DNA of 64,000 nt from Amycolatopsis camponoti (lineage in GTDB: Bacteria > Actinomycetota > Actinomycetes > Mycobacteriales > Pseudonocardiaceae). Shown in pieces: positions 25,162 to 33,751 of the stretch. The number at the start of each line of letters is the position of its first letter. Position 1 is the first letter of the stretch. The notes under the pieces were generated by a model, which was not told where the DNA came from, did no database searches, and was given only the letters and a program-made list of their open reading frames with translations. The stretch spans positions 570,501 to 634,500 of the forward strand of contig NZ_CABVGP010000002.1 in the NCBI RefSeq assembly GCF_902497555.1. Direction: 5' to 3'. A program made the translations under genes and the position numbers.

Positions 25162-28100
25162 ATGGCCATGGCGCGTTTGCGCTTCAGAGCCGGTTTGACC
25201 TTTTTGACACTGGCGGTGACCGCAGCGGTGGCTCCCGCTGTCCCCGCCGCGGCAGCTCAGAGCACCGATTTCGCGAAGTGGGTCAACCCCTTCGTGGGCA
25301 CGCGGCCCGGCGGCGCCGACCACGGCACCGGGGGCGGTGCCGGCAACACGTTCCCGGGCGCGGTGGCGCCGTTCGGGATGGTCCAGTGGAGTCCCGACAC
25401 GGTGAAGTCCCAGCCCGGCGGGTACTTCTACGACGACGACGCCCTGACCGGGTTCAGCCTCACGCACCTTTCGGGCGCCGGCTGTTCGACCTATCAGGAC
25501 ATCCCGTTCATCCCTTATGTCGGTGAAGTGACGACTTCGCCGGCGACCGACCCGGCGCACTACACGTCGAAGTTCTCGCACGCCAACGAACACGCGACCG
25601 CCGGTGCCTACGACGTCACCCTCGACAGCGGCGCGAAGGTCGAGCTGAGCGCGACCCAGCGCACCGGCTCCGCGCGGCTGACCTACCCGGCCGGCGCGTC
25701 CTCGACGCTGCTGGTCAACACCTCGGGCTCGGTCAACGGCACCGACGACGCGTCGATCACCATCGGCAAGGACACCATCAGCGGCTGGGCCACCAGCGGC
25801 CGCTTCTGCGGGGCGCGCAACAGCTACCGCGTCTACTTCTCGGCCAAGTTCGACACGCCGTTCGCGTCGATCGGCACCTGGAAGAACGGCGCCGTGACGC
25901 CGAACAAGGCCGCGGAAACCGGTGGGGCCAAGGCGAAGGTCGCGCAGCCCAACGGCGTCGACGCGTCGATCGCGCGCACCACCACGGCCAAGCAGCAGAA
26001 CACGACCGTCAGCGGCCCGGGCAGCGGCGGGTACGTCACCTTCGCGAACCTCAACGGCGCCCAGGTGAACGTCCAGGTCGGACTGTCCTTTGTGTCCGTC
26101 GACGGCGCGAAGGCGAACTTGAAGGCGGAGAACACCGGCAAGTCCTTCGACACCATCGCGGCGGGCGCGCGCAAGGCGTGGAACGCGCAGCTCGGCAAGA
26201 TCGCCGTCACCGGCGGTTCCGACGCCGACATGACGACGTTCTACACCTCGCTCTACCACTCGCTGATCCAGCCGAACGTCTTCTCCGACGTCAACGGGCA
26301 GTACATCGGCTTCGACGGCCGGATCCACACGGCCGACAAGGGCCACGCGATGTACACCAACTTCTCCGGCTGGGACATCTACCGCTCGGAGGTCCCCCTC
26401 CTGGCGACGATCGACCCGAAGGAGACCTCGGACATCGTCCGGTCGATGATGGCCTACGCCGAGCAGGGCGGGTCGTGGGACCGCTGGACGGTGGCCAACG
26501 ACTACACCGGCGTGATGAACGGCGACCCGTACCACATCATCGTCTCCAGCGCGTACGCGTTCGGCGCGCGTGACTTCGACGCCCAGAAGGCGTTGCTGCT
26601 CATGATCAAGGGAGCCACCCAGCCGACACAGGGCTACACCGAGCGGCCGGGCCTCGACGACTACCAGAAGCTCGGGTACGTGCCGGGCGCCGGCGCGGAC
26701 ACCCTCGAATACACCAGCGCCGACTTCTCCATCGCCCAGTTCGCCAAGCGGCTCGGCGACAGCGCGACGTACACGACGTTCATGAAGCGCGCGCAGAACT
26801 GGCAGAACCTCTACAACCCGGGCACCGGCCACCTGCAGCCGCGCAACGCGGACGGCTCGTTCGCCGGCACCTACGACCCCGCCAGCTCGCAGGGCTGGGT
26901 CGAGGGCAACGGCGCGCAGTACGAGTGGATGGTGCCCTACGACCTCGGCGGCGTCGTGACGGCGTTCGGCGGGAACACCGCGACCCAGTCGCGGCTGGAC
27001 ACCTTCTTCACCCAGCTGAACGCGGGCACGCAGGAGCCGTACGCCTTCATGGGCAACGAGCCGAACTCCAACGCGCCGTACGTCTACTCCTACGCGGGCG
27101 CCCCGGCCAAGACCCAGTCGATCGTGCACCGCTCGATGGACGAGCTGTACAACCCGCGTCCCGAAGGCCTGATCGGCAACGACGACCTCGGCCAGATGTC
27201 GGCCTGGTACGTCTGGTCGGCGCTCGGCGTCTACCCGGAGATCCCGGGCCGCGCCGAGACGCTGCTCGTCACCCCGCGCTTCGAGCACGCCGTGCTCACC
27301 ACCGGCGCGGGCAAGAAGGTCACCATCAACGCCCCGGGCACCGGTGACTACGTGGGCAGCCTCAAGGTCAACGGCGGCGCGGCCGCCAAGGCATGGCTGC
27401 CGGAGGCGCTCATCTCCAGCGGTGGCACGCTCGACTACACCCGCTCCGCGACGGCGACGGCGTGGGGCAGCGCGACGGCCGACGCGCCGCCGTCGTTCCG
27501 CGAGCAGGAGAAGCCGAGCCTGTCCTTTGTGGACCCGGCGCGCGCGGTGACCCCTGCGGGGTCGACGTCCCAGGCGTCCGTGGGAGTCCAGGACCTCTCC
27601 GGGACCGCCCGGACCTGGACCTACACCGCGGGCAGCGTCGACGGGATCACGCTGACGCCGGCGTCGGGCAGCATCGCCGTCCCGGCGGGCGGCAAGGCGC
27701 ACGCCGACCTGACGGTTTCGGTGCCGGCCGGTCTGGCCGACGGCGCCCGCCGCATCCCGGTGACGTTCTCGGCGCCGGGCGTGGCTTCGACGCAAGCGGT
27801 GCTGACGGTGCTCGTGGCGCAGCCGAACAGCTGGCTCGCCACGGTCGACAACGCCGGCATCTCGCCGGACTCCGACTCGTCGAAGGCCAACTTCGACGGC
27901 GGCGGCTGGAGCTACTCGGCCGACGCGCTGGCCGCGGCCGGCGCCACCCCGGGCGGCACGGTGACGAGTGACGGCATCAAGTTCACCTGGCCGTCGTTCC
28001 CGGCCGGCGACCCCGACAACGTGGTCGCGAACGGCCAGACGGTGAACGTCTCCGGTTCCGGACGCCTGGCGCTGCTCGGCTCGGCGTCCAACGGCAACGC

Positions 28101-28392
28101 GTCGGGAACGCTGACGGTGACCTACACCGACGGCAGCCAGTCGACGGCCACCATCGGGTTCTCCGACTGGACCCTCGGTGGCGGCGGCGCGCAGCCGTCG
28201 TTCGGCAACCGGATCGTGCTGTCCACGCCGTACCGCAACGCTTCGGGCAGCGACCCGCAGCAGATCCGCACCATGGTGTTCGGCACCAACCCGATCACCT
28301 TGGACGCGGGCAAGACGGTGGCGAGCGTGACGCTGCCGTCGAACGTCAGCGGCGGCGCGCTCCACGTGTTCGCCATCGGCGTCGGCGCGTAA
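25162..28392 (+). CDS. Secreted GH92 alpha-mannosidase with C-terminal accessory domains
   Basis: A 1076-aa exported glycosidase with a signal peptide at residues 1-34 (ending in AVPAAAA). The GH92 N-domain begins with WVNPFVGTRPGG. The catalytic domain contains GWDIYRSEVPLLA, the acid Glu-633 in FMGNEPNSN and aspartates 674-675 in GNDDLGQMSAWYV. These match the calcium-dependent inverting mannosidase family. Beyond about residue 780 come an Ig-like NEW3-type domain (VDPARAVTPAGSTSQASVGV) and a final beta-sandwich (residues about 890-1076) like NPCBM modules. It should release mannose from alpha-mannosides outside the cell for the ABC importer. An operator-like site precedes it and a terminator follows. 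Confidence 0.9.
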   Translation: MAMARLRFRAGLTFLTLAVTAAVAPAVPAAAAQSTDFAKWVNPFVGTRPGGADHGTGGGAGNTFPGAVAPFGMVQWSPDTVKSQPGGYFYDDDALTGFSLTHLSGAGCSTYQDIPFIPYVGEVTTSPATDPAHYTSKFSHANEHATAGAYDVTLDSGAKVELSATQRTGSARLTYPAGASSTLLVNTSGSVNGTDDASITIGKDTISGWATSGRFCGARNSYRVYFSAKFDTPFASIGTWKNGAVTPNKAAETGGAKAKVAQPNGVDASIARTTTAKQQNTTVSGPGSGGYVTFANLNGAQVNVQVGLSFVSVDGAKANLKAENTGKSFDTIAAGARKAWNAQLGKIAVTGGSDADMTTFYTSLYHSLIQPNVFSDVNGQYIGFDGRIHTADKGHAMYTNFSGWDIYRSEVPLLATIDPKETSDIVRSMMAYAEQGGSWDRWTVANDYTGVMNGDPYHIIVSSAYAFGARDFDAQKALLLMIKGATQPTQGYTERPGLDDYQKLGYVPGAGADTLEYTSADFSIAQFAKRLGDSATYTTFMKRAQNWQNLYNPGTGHLQPRNADGSFAGTYDPASSQGWVEGNGAQYEWMVPYDLGGVVTAFGGNTATQSRLDTFFTQLNAGTQEPYAFMGNEPNSNAPYVYSYAGAPAKTQSIVHRSMDELYNPRPEGLIGNDDLGQMSAWYVWSALGVYPEIPGRAETLLVTPRFEHAVLTTGAGKKVTINAPGTGDYVGSLKVNGGAAAKAWLPEALISSGGTLDYTRSATATAWGSATADAPPSFREQEKPSLSFVDPARAVTPAGSTSQASVGVQDLSGTARTWTYTAGSVDGITLTPASGSIAVPAGGKAHADLTVSVPAGLADGARRIPVTFSAPGVASTQAVLTVLVAQPNSWLATVDNAGISPDSDSSKANFDGGGWSYSADALAAAGATPGGTVTSDGIKFTWPSFPAGDPDNVVANGQTVNVSGSGRLALLGSASNGNASGTLTVTYTDGSQSTATIGFSDWTLGGGGAQPSFGNRIVLSTPYRNASGSDPQQIRTMVFGTNPITLDAGKTVASVTLPSNVSGGALHVFAIGVGA

Positions 28393-28405
28393 ACCCCCGA
28401 AGACG

Positions 28406-28435
28406 ACGGCCCCCTCCCGCACGGGAGGGGGCCGT
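28406..28435 (+). terminator. Strong hairpin after the first GH92 gene
   Basis: ACGGCCCCCTCCCG (28406-28419) pairs perfectly with CGGGAGGGGGCCGT (28422-28435). It separates the mannosidase transcript from the tail cassette. Confidence 0.8.
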
Positions 28436-28439
28436 TCCC

Positions 28440-28474
28440 ATGACGGCGGAATGGCCGGATCCGGCCAGCGTCAT
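28440..28474. promoter_or_regulatory. Palindrome upstream of the tail cassette
   Basis: TGGCCGGATCCGGCCA (28452-28467) is a perfect 16-bp palindrome, nested inside ATGAC (28440) and GTCAT (28470). It lies about 85 bases before the first tail gene and could be an operator or a second stem-loop. A promoter between it and 28554 is assumed but has no clear hexamers. Confidence 0.45.
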
Positions 28475-28553
28475 CCCCCGTTCGGCCCCTTACTCGCGAT
28501 GATCTCTGCGTTACGTTGGTCCGACCCAAGGGGAGTGGGGAGGTGGGTCGCGC

Positions 28554-28973
28554 GTGCCGGTTTCGCCGGAACCGTTGGTGTTCCCGGATGTCGAGCAGGC
28601 CGTCGCGGAGTTCCTCCGCGCCCGGCCCGAACTGTCCGGCGTCCCGGTGGGATCGTCGGTCCCGCCGGGCTTCGACGGTACCCAACGAGCCGTCGTGCTC
28701 ACCCGGCTCGGCGGCGTCTACCTCGACGACGACCGGCTCGACCACGCGGAAGTGCGGCTGGACTCCTACGGTCCGGACAAGACCGCCGCGCACGCGGTCG
28801 CGCTGGCCGTGCGGGGTGTGCTGCCGCTCCTGGGCGTTTCCGGCGGCACGGTGTTCCCCGACACGACCGAGCTCCAGGGGCCGTGCTTCGTGCTCGACCG
28901 GAGGCATTCCGACGCGAACCGGTACGTCATGCGGTACCGGTTCGTCGCGCAAGTCGTATCCAGACCGGCCTGA
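28554..28973 (+). CDS. Tail terminator-like protein
   Basis: A 139-aa protein beginning at a GTG with GGGGAGG upstream. FPDVEQAVAEFLRARPELSG at the N-terminus and the central DDDRLDHAEVRLDSYGPDK followed by AAHAVALAVRGVLPLL resemble the tail-terminator (gpU-type, DUF3168-like) proteins that open siphophage tail operons. It lies 30 bases before the tube gene. Its place before the tube protein is the expected one for the protein that caps tube growth. In the absence of a head, such a protein would close the head-proximal end of the tail. Confidence 0.65.
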   Translation: MPVSPEPLVFPDVEQAVAEFLRARPELSGVPVGSSVPPGFDGTQRAVVLTRLGGVYLDDDRLDHAEVRLDSYGPDKTAAHAVALAVRGVLPLLGVSGGTVFPDTTELQGPCFVLDRRHSDANRYVMRYRFVAQVVSRPA

Positions 28974-29003
28974 CCGGCCGGCGGCGCAGTGGGAGGGCTG
29001 CTC

Positions 29004-29588
29004 ATGCCAGGACTGAACGCCAGCGAGATCCGGGTGGCGGGAACCGGGGCCATCTACGTGGCGCCGGCGCACACCGCCGCACCGGCCGACTTCACCAAGC
29101 CGTGGGCGTCGCCGTGGGTCGACCTCGGCTACACCACCGCCGACGGCGTCAAGTTCGTCAAGAAGGACAAGCTGGACCCGGTGGACACGTGGCAGTCGGT
29201 GGCCGCGATCCGGTACGTCTTCAGCGACCGCGACTTCTCCGCGAAGTTCTCGCTGCTGCAGATCAACAGCGACACCCTGCAGTTCTTCTTCAGCGCACCC
29301 GCCGGGACGAACGGCGTCTACAACATCGCCGCCGCGCCCCGGGTCGACGAACGCGCGCTCGGCATCGAGTTCAGCGACGGCCCGAACGTGAAGCACCGGT
29401 TCTACATCCCGCGCGGGGTCGTCACCGAGACCGACGAAACCGCGATCACCCGGACGTCGGCGATCAAGCTCGGCGTCACCTTCACCGCGATGACACCGAT
29501 CAACAGCACGTCCGAGCCGCTCGCGCAGTGGTCGATCAACCCGGCCGCCGGCGCCGCGGCGGCCGCCGCCGAAGAAAAGTCCGCCTGA
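29004..29588 (+). CDS. Major tail tube protein
   Basis: A 194-aa protein. GTGAIYVAPAHTAAPADF, WVDLGYTTADGVKF and the later ETAITRTSAIKLGVTFTAM are typical of the beta-sandwich tube subunits of actinobacterial siphophages. The C-terminus is an Ala-rich tail. The ATG at 29004 has GGGAGGG upstream and is preferred over the start 15 bases earlier. The tube would polymerise around the tape measure encoded downstream. No sheath gene accompanies it, so the tail is non-contractile. Confidence 0.75.
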   Translation: MPGLNASEIRVAGTGAIYVAPAHTAAPADFTKPWASPWVDLGYTTADGVKFVKKDKLDPVDTWQSVAAIRYVFSDRDFSAKFSLLQINSDTLQFFFSAPAGTNGVYNIAAAPRVDERALGIEFSDGPNVKHRFYIPRGVVTETDETAITRTSAIKLGVTFTAMTPINSTSEPLAQWSINPAAGAAAAAAEEKSA

Positions 29589-29611
29589 GCGGGCGAGGGG
29601 GAACGCACGAA

Positions 29612-29920
29612 ATGGCGAAGTACAACGTCAACGCCGTCCGCGCGCAGCGCCTGGAAGCCCTGGGGGAGCGCTGGGAGTTCGAGCTGGACGGCGACACCTT
29701 CAGCCTGCCGACCGAGCTGCCCCGGGAAGCGGTGGCGCGGTTGTCCGGTCTCGATCCGTCCGATTTGGACGGTCTGCTCGAGGTGCTGCTCGGCGCCGAG
29801 CAGTTCGAGAAGCTCGGCCGGCACGCGCTGAGCGTGCAGGACGTCCAGGCCCTGCTGGAGGCCTACGGCCGAGACACCGGTATGGCGCTGGGGGAATCCT
29901 CGGCCTCGACGCGCTCCTGA
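29612..29920 (+). CDS. Tail assembly chaperone, gpG-like
   Basis: A 102-aa protein with WEFELDGDTFSLPTELPRE and a helical ending, as in the short chaperone encoded between tube and tape measure in siphophages. The zero frame ends at 29920. Its last codons contain a run of five Gs at 29890-29894, where a -1 slip would join it to the following open frame. This is the classic gpG/gpGT arrangement. Chaperones of this kind coat the tape measure and recruit tube subunits. Confidence 0.7.
   Translation: MAKYNVNAVRAQRLEALGERWEFELDGDTFSLPTELPREAVARLSGLDPSDLDGLLEVLLGAEQFEKLGRHALSVQDVQALLEAYGRDTGMALGESSASTRS
29890..29896 (+). other. Probable programmed -1 frameshift site
   Basis: In the zero frame the codons read CTG GGG GAA. 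A shift by -1 re-pairs GGG on GGG exactly and then reads GGA ATC. The -1 frame stays open from before this point to the stop at 30288. The zero frame stops 24 bases downstream, at 29920. Confidence 0.6.
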
Positions 29921-30288
29921 GCGAGCACGGCGAGGCCGTCGAAGCCGACCTGCTCCGGTTCTACCGGGTGGACCTGCTCGACTACTACCGCGGCAAGCTG
30001 ACACCGAGGCGGCTGCGGGTGCTGATCCGGCACCTGCCCCGCGAGTCGGCGCTGGTCCGCGCCCTGCACGGCGAGGCGGCCGAGTGGGGCCTGACCGAGC
30101 ACCTGCTCGCGGGCGCGGTCGACGAGCTGGCGGTGGGCAATTGGCTGTTCGTCGCGGCCAACTCCGCCGAGGGCGCCGACCAGCCGGACCGGCCGCGGCC
30201 GGTCCCGCGCCCGGGGCTGGAGCCCGAACCCGACCCGGCGGCGAGCACCGACGAGATCGCCGCGTTCTTCGGCACCCCAGGGAGGTGA
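29890..30288 (+). CDS. Frameshift extension of the tail assembly chaperone, gpT-like
   Basis: In the -1 frame the product continues ILGLDALLSEHGEAVEADLL and then FYRVDLLDYYRGKLTPRRL. This is the conserved C-terminal part of actinophage chaperones that are made by frameshifting. From the slip site it adds about 132 residues, ending with a Pro-rich stretch and DEIAAFFGTPGR. A GTG at 29968 could in principle start it independently, but that would cut off the well-conserved segment and lacks a clear ribosome site. The fused form would be made at a few percent of the short form if it behaves like lambda gpGT. Confidence 0.65.
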   Translation, partial: GGILGLDALLSEHGEAVEADLLRFYRVDLLDYYRGKLTPRRLRVLIRHLPRESALVRALHGEAAEWGLTEHLLAGAVDELAVGNWLFVAANSAEGADQPDRPRPVPRPGLEPEPDPAASTDEIAAFFGTPGR

Positions 30289-30292
30289 ATTC

Positions 30293-31924
30293 GTGACGCA
30301 GCCGACGTCGGCCATCACCAACGCGGCGCAGGCCCAGGTGACGGCGCTGATCGACGGCATCCGCGAGTCGATCACGAACGCCGTCTCCGACGCGGCCACG
30401 AAGCTGACCGAAGGGTTCACCGAGCACGTCAACAAGGAACTCGGCGAGATGACCGCCAAGTTCAAGGAGACGCACCCGGCCGTGACCGCGGCGGTCACCG
30501 ACGTGGTGGGCTTCGCCGACGCGATCAACACCGCGTCGACCGCCGTGCAGAACACCGTCGGGCAGGTCAAGGATGCCGCGGCCGCGATGCGGGAGCTGCC
30601 GGGCGCCATCAAGGACCTGCGCACCGGGCTGCGCGAAAGCGCCGTCGAAGTGCAGAAGCTCGGCAACGACCTCAAGAACATGGTCAAGAACGCCCCAGGC
30701 GCGATCCGCGACCTCGGGACGTCGCTGCGGGGTGCGCTCACCCAGGGGCTGAACAGCGCCCGGCAGGCCGCGACGAGCGCGGGGCAGGCGATCGGCCGGT
30801 TCGCCGCCCAAGCCCGGAGCACGGCACTGGCCGCCGCGGGCGCCGTGCGGAACCTGGCTCAGCTCGCCGTCGCCTACGCGAAAACCGCGGTCCAGGCGGT
30901 GATCGCGACCGCGCGGACGGTGGCGATGGCCGTCGCGCAACGCGTCGTCGCCGTCGCGACCCGGCTCTGGTCGATCGCGCAAGGACTGCTCAACGTCGTC
31001 ATGCGGCTCAACCCCATCGGCCTGATCATCACCGCGATCACCCTGCTCGTGGCGGCGGTCGTGCTGGCCTACAACCGCAGCACCACGTTCCGGAACATCG
31101 TGAACGCCGTCTTCACCGCCGTGAAGAACGTCGTGCTCGGGGCGGTGAACACGATCCGCGGCGTCATCGCGGTTGTGTGGCCCTACATCGCGAAGGTCAT
31201 CCAAGTCGCGGTCACCGTGATCCGCACGTACGTCACCACCTACTTCACCATCGTGCGCACGGTCGTCACGGCGGTGTTCAACGCGGTCAAGGCGGTGGTC
31301 ACCGGCGCGATCCGCACGGTCGTCGCGACGGTCCGCGGCGTCGGTCAGGTGGTCGGCATCGTGCGGAACGCCTTCGACCAGGCCAGATCCGCGGTGAGCA
31401 ACGCCATCTCCGGGGTCGTTTCGTTCGTGCGCGGGCTGCCCGGCCGGGTCGTCGGCGCGCTCGGCAACATCGGGAAGACCCTCTACGGCGCCGGGAAGTC
31501 GCTGATCGAAGGGTTCATCGGCGGGATCCGCGACATGGCGGGGAACATCGTCTCGGCGATCAAGAACTTCATCGTCGACAAGATCCCCGGCCCGATCAAG
31601 AGCGTGCTCAAGATCTTCTCGCCGTCGCAGGTGATGGCCGACATCGGCCGCAACATCGGGGCCGGGCTGACGGTCGGCATCGAGGCGAGCGGTGACCAGG
31701 TCTCCGGCGCGATGACCCGGCTCGTGCCACTGCCGGGTTCCTCGACGATCCGCCCTGCGGTGGCGAACCTGGCCAAGACGGTCGCGGCGTCCGCGGTGGG
31801 CCCGGTCGCCCGCTCCGCGCCGGGTGGCTCGGTGACGGTCAACGTGCACCCGCGGGCGGGCCAGTCCGAATACGAGATCGGCCGCGTCGCGGCCCGGGAG
31901 GTGGCATGGGCGGCGAAACGCTGA
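30293..31924 (+). CDS. Tape measure protein
   Basis: A 543-aa, Ala/Val-rich, mostly helical protein. A hydrophobic stretch at about residues 236-262 (MRLNPIGLIITAITLLVAAV) and the C-terminal signature KIFSPSQVMADIGRNIGAGL mark it as a tail tape measure protein. At about 0.15 nm per residue it predicts a tail near 80 nm, short for a siphophage. GGGAGGTG precedes the GTG start. It overlaps the distal tail gene by 19 bases. No lytic transglycosylase or peptidase domain is visible in it. Confidence 0.85.
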   Translation: MTQPTSAITNAAQAQVTALIDGIRESITNAVSDAATKLTEGFTEHVNKELGEMTAKFKETHPAVTAAVTDVVGFADAINTASTAVQNTVGQVKDAAAAMRELPGAIKDLRTGLRESAVEVQKLGNDLKNMVKNAPGAIRDLGTSLRGALTQGLNSARQAATSAGQAIGRFAAQARSTALAAAGAVRNLAQLAVAYAKTAVQAVIATARTVAMAVAQRVVAVATRLWSIAQGLLNVVMRLNPIGLIITAITLLVAAVVLAYNRSTTFRNIVNAVFTAVKNVVLGAVNTIRGVIAVVWPYIAKVIQVAVTVIRTYVTTYFTIVRTVVTAVFNAVKAVVTGAIRTVVATVRGVGQVVGIVRNAFDQARSAVSNAISGVVSFVRGLPGRVVGALGNIGKTLYGAGKSLIEGFIGGIRDMAGNIVSAIKNFIVDKIPGPIKSVLKIFSPSQVMADIGRNIGAGLTVGIEASGDQVSGAMTRLVPLPGSSTIRPAVANLAKTVAASAVGPVARSAPGGSVTVNVHPRAGQSEYEIGRVAAREVAWAAKR

Positions 31925-32775
31925 GTGCCGTGTCGCTCGCGCTGCCGGTCTACGAAGTGGACGGCTGGGCGGGCAACGTCGTGGACGCGGACGGCGTCGA
32001 GTGGTGGGTGACCAAGGAGGACGGCTGGTCGACCGGGCCCGGCGTGCGGCTCGAACTCGCCGACCGCCCCCAGCGCGACGGCGCTTTCGACGCGCCGTCG
32101 TTCCGCGCGGCGCGGGTGATCACCTTGGAGGGCACCGCCGTCGCGCCCGACGAAGACGCCCACGAGCGGGCGAAGGACCGGATCGCCGCGGTCCTCGCGG
32201 ACGGCTCGGCACCGGCCGAGCTCGTCGTGCGGGAGCGCACCGTGACCCGCCGTGCGCTGGTCCGGCTGTCCGCCGGGACCAAGGTCGCCGACACCACACC
32301 GGTGAGCTTCGACTGGTCCCTGCAGGTCACCGCGCCCGATCCGCTGCGCTACGGCGCGGACGTCCACGAGCTGTCCTGCGGGCTGCCGAAACCCGGGCGA
32401 GGCATCACCTTGCCGCTCCGGTTCCCGTTGGTGTTCGGGCAATCCGAGGGCGGCTCACTGGCGGTCGTGAACGGCGGCACGGTGACCACCCGTCCGGTGT
32501 GGACGATCACCGGCCCGTGCACGCAGCCGGTGATCCGCAACGATTCGACCGGCGAACGGCTCGCGTTCTCGCTGAGCCTCGCCGAAGGGGACGTGCTGAC
32601 CGTCGACACCGCCGCGCGCACGGTGTTCCTCGGCACGGCGTCCCGCCGTTCGGTGCTGCAGCCGCGGTCGAGCTGGTTCGGGTTCCCGCCGGGCGGCACG
32701 GCGATCGGGTTCGAAGCTTTCGACGACGCCGAAGCGGGCACGCTGACCGTCCGCTGGCGGGACGCGTGGATCTGA
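31906..32775 (+). CDS. Distal tail protein, Dit-like
   Basis: A 289-aa protein with two parts. Residues 1-140 contain DGVEWWVTKEDGWSTGPGVR and the domain pattern ARVITLEGTAVAPDEDAHE. The C-terminal galectin-like half contains TRPVWTITGPCTQPVIRND and GDVLTVDTAARTVFLG. This matches the phage_tail (Dit) family of baseplate hub proteins in siphophages infecting Gram-positive hosts. It starts within the end of the tape measure gene, a position typical for Dit. Confidence 0.78.
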   Translation: MGGETLSAVSLALPVYEVDGWAGNVVDADGVEWWVTKEDGWSTGPGVRLELADRPQRDGAFDAPSFRAARVITLEGTAVAPDEDAHERAKDRIAAVLADGSAPAELVVRERTVTRRALVRLSAGTKVADTTPVSFDWSLQVTAPDPLRYGADVHELSCGLPKPGRGITLPLRFPLVFGQSEGGSLAVVNGGTVTTRPVWTITGPCTQPVIRNDSTGERLAFSLSLAEGDVLTVDTAARTVFLGTASRRSVLQPRSSWFGFPPGGTAIGFEAFDDAEAGTLTVRWRDAWI

Positions 32776-32797
32776 AGAGCGAGAAGGGGAGCTTGCG

Positions 32798-33742
32798 ATG
32801 GCGGAACGGCACGCGGGGTGGGTCGACGGCGTCGACTCGGCCGAAGCCCGGTTGATCACCGGCGCACTGGTGCAGGCGGACGCGACCGGCGACGCGCTCG
32901 ACCCGCTACGGGCGCGCCCGGGCATCCGGGACTCGCCGGGCACGCCCGGGCTGGTCGCGATCGCGTCGAACAAGCTGCGCGTCAACCCGTTCCAGGCCGT
33001 GCTCACCGACCGGGCCCGGCCGGGCGACGGCCCCTACATCGTCACGCTGGACGCGGTGAAGGAACTGCCCTTCGGCGCGGCGCACGCGTCACTGTCCCGA
33101 GTGGACCTCGTGGTCGCCGAGATCGTCGGTGGCGCCTTCGCGGTCAACGTCTACGCGGGGGAGAACGCGGCCGCCCCGGTCCGGCCGACCCCGAGCGGGT
33201 CCCCGGTGCTCGTGCTGGCCGAAGTGCAGGTGCCGCCGGCGGGTACCGCGCCGACGCTGCTCGACCGGCGCCAGTTCACCGCCGCGCTGAGCGGGATCCT
33301 GCCGGTGCGCGGGGACGCCGACCTGCCGCCGGTCGCGACCACGCACAGCAGCCAGTTCGTCTACCGCCTCGACACCGGGGTGCTGCTGTGCAAGCGCGGC
33401 ACCGCGTGGGTGCCCTACCGCCCGCCGCGCGGGGACACCTGGCGCACGGCGACGTTGCAGAACAGCTGGGTCAACTACGGCGGCGGGTTCACCACCGCCG
33501 CCTACACCCTGATGGACGACGGCTGGGTGCGCCTGCGCGGCCTGGTCCGCAACGGTGTCTTCGACAAGCCGATCTTGACGCTGCCGGTCGGCTACCGGCC
33601 GGTCGCACACTGGCTGCTCGGCGTCTCCACCACCCCGGACGCGCACGGCCGCGTGGACATCCTGCCGACCGGCGAGGTGATGGCGACGACGGGCAACGCC
33701 GGCTGGTTCTCCCTCGACGGCCTCACGTTCTCGACCTACTAG
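32798..33742 (+). CDS. Tail fibre or tip protein
   Basis: A 314-aa protein. The first 190 residues (AERHAGWVDGVDSAEARLI and on) resemble baseplate fibre N-domains. Residues 215-314 form a compact tip domain with SWVNYGGGFTTAAYTLMDDG, VGYRPVAHWLLGVSTTPDAH and GWFSLDGLTFSTY, a pattern frequent at the ends of actinophage fibres. It is the best candidate for surface recognition in the cassette. GAGAAGGGGAG lies upstream of the ATG. What it binds is unknown. Confidence 0.62.
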   Translation: MAERHAGWVDGVDSAEARLITGALVQADATGDALDPLRARPGIRDSPGTPGLVAIASNKLRVNPFQAVLTDRARPGDGPYIVTLDAVKELPFGAAHASLSRVDLVVAEIVGGAFAVNVYAGENAAAPVRPTPSGSPVLVLAEVQVPPAGTAPTLLDRRQFTAALSGILPVRGDADLPPVATTHSSQFVYRLDTGVLLCKRGTAWVPYRPPRGDTWRTATLQNSWVNYGGGFTTAAYTLMDDGWVRLRGLVRNGVFDKPILTLPVGYRPVAHWLLGVSTTPDAHGRVDILPTGEVMATTGNAGWFSLDGLTFSTY

Positions 33743-33751
33743 GCGCGGCAC

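Noticed and set aside
25018..28422. A 1134-codon open frame antisense to the first GH92 gene
   Set aside because: It has a shadow composition with no recognisable domain, and the plus strand encodes an intact mannosidase.
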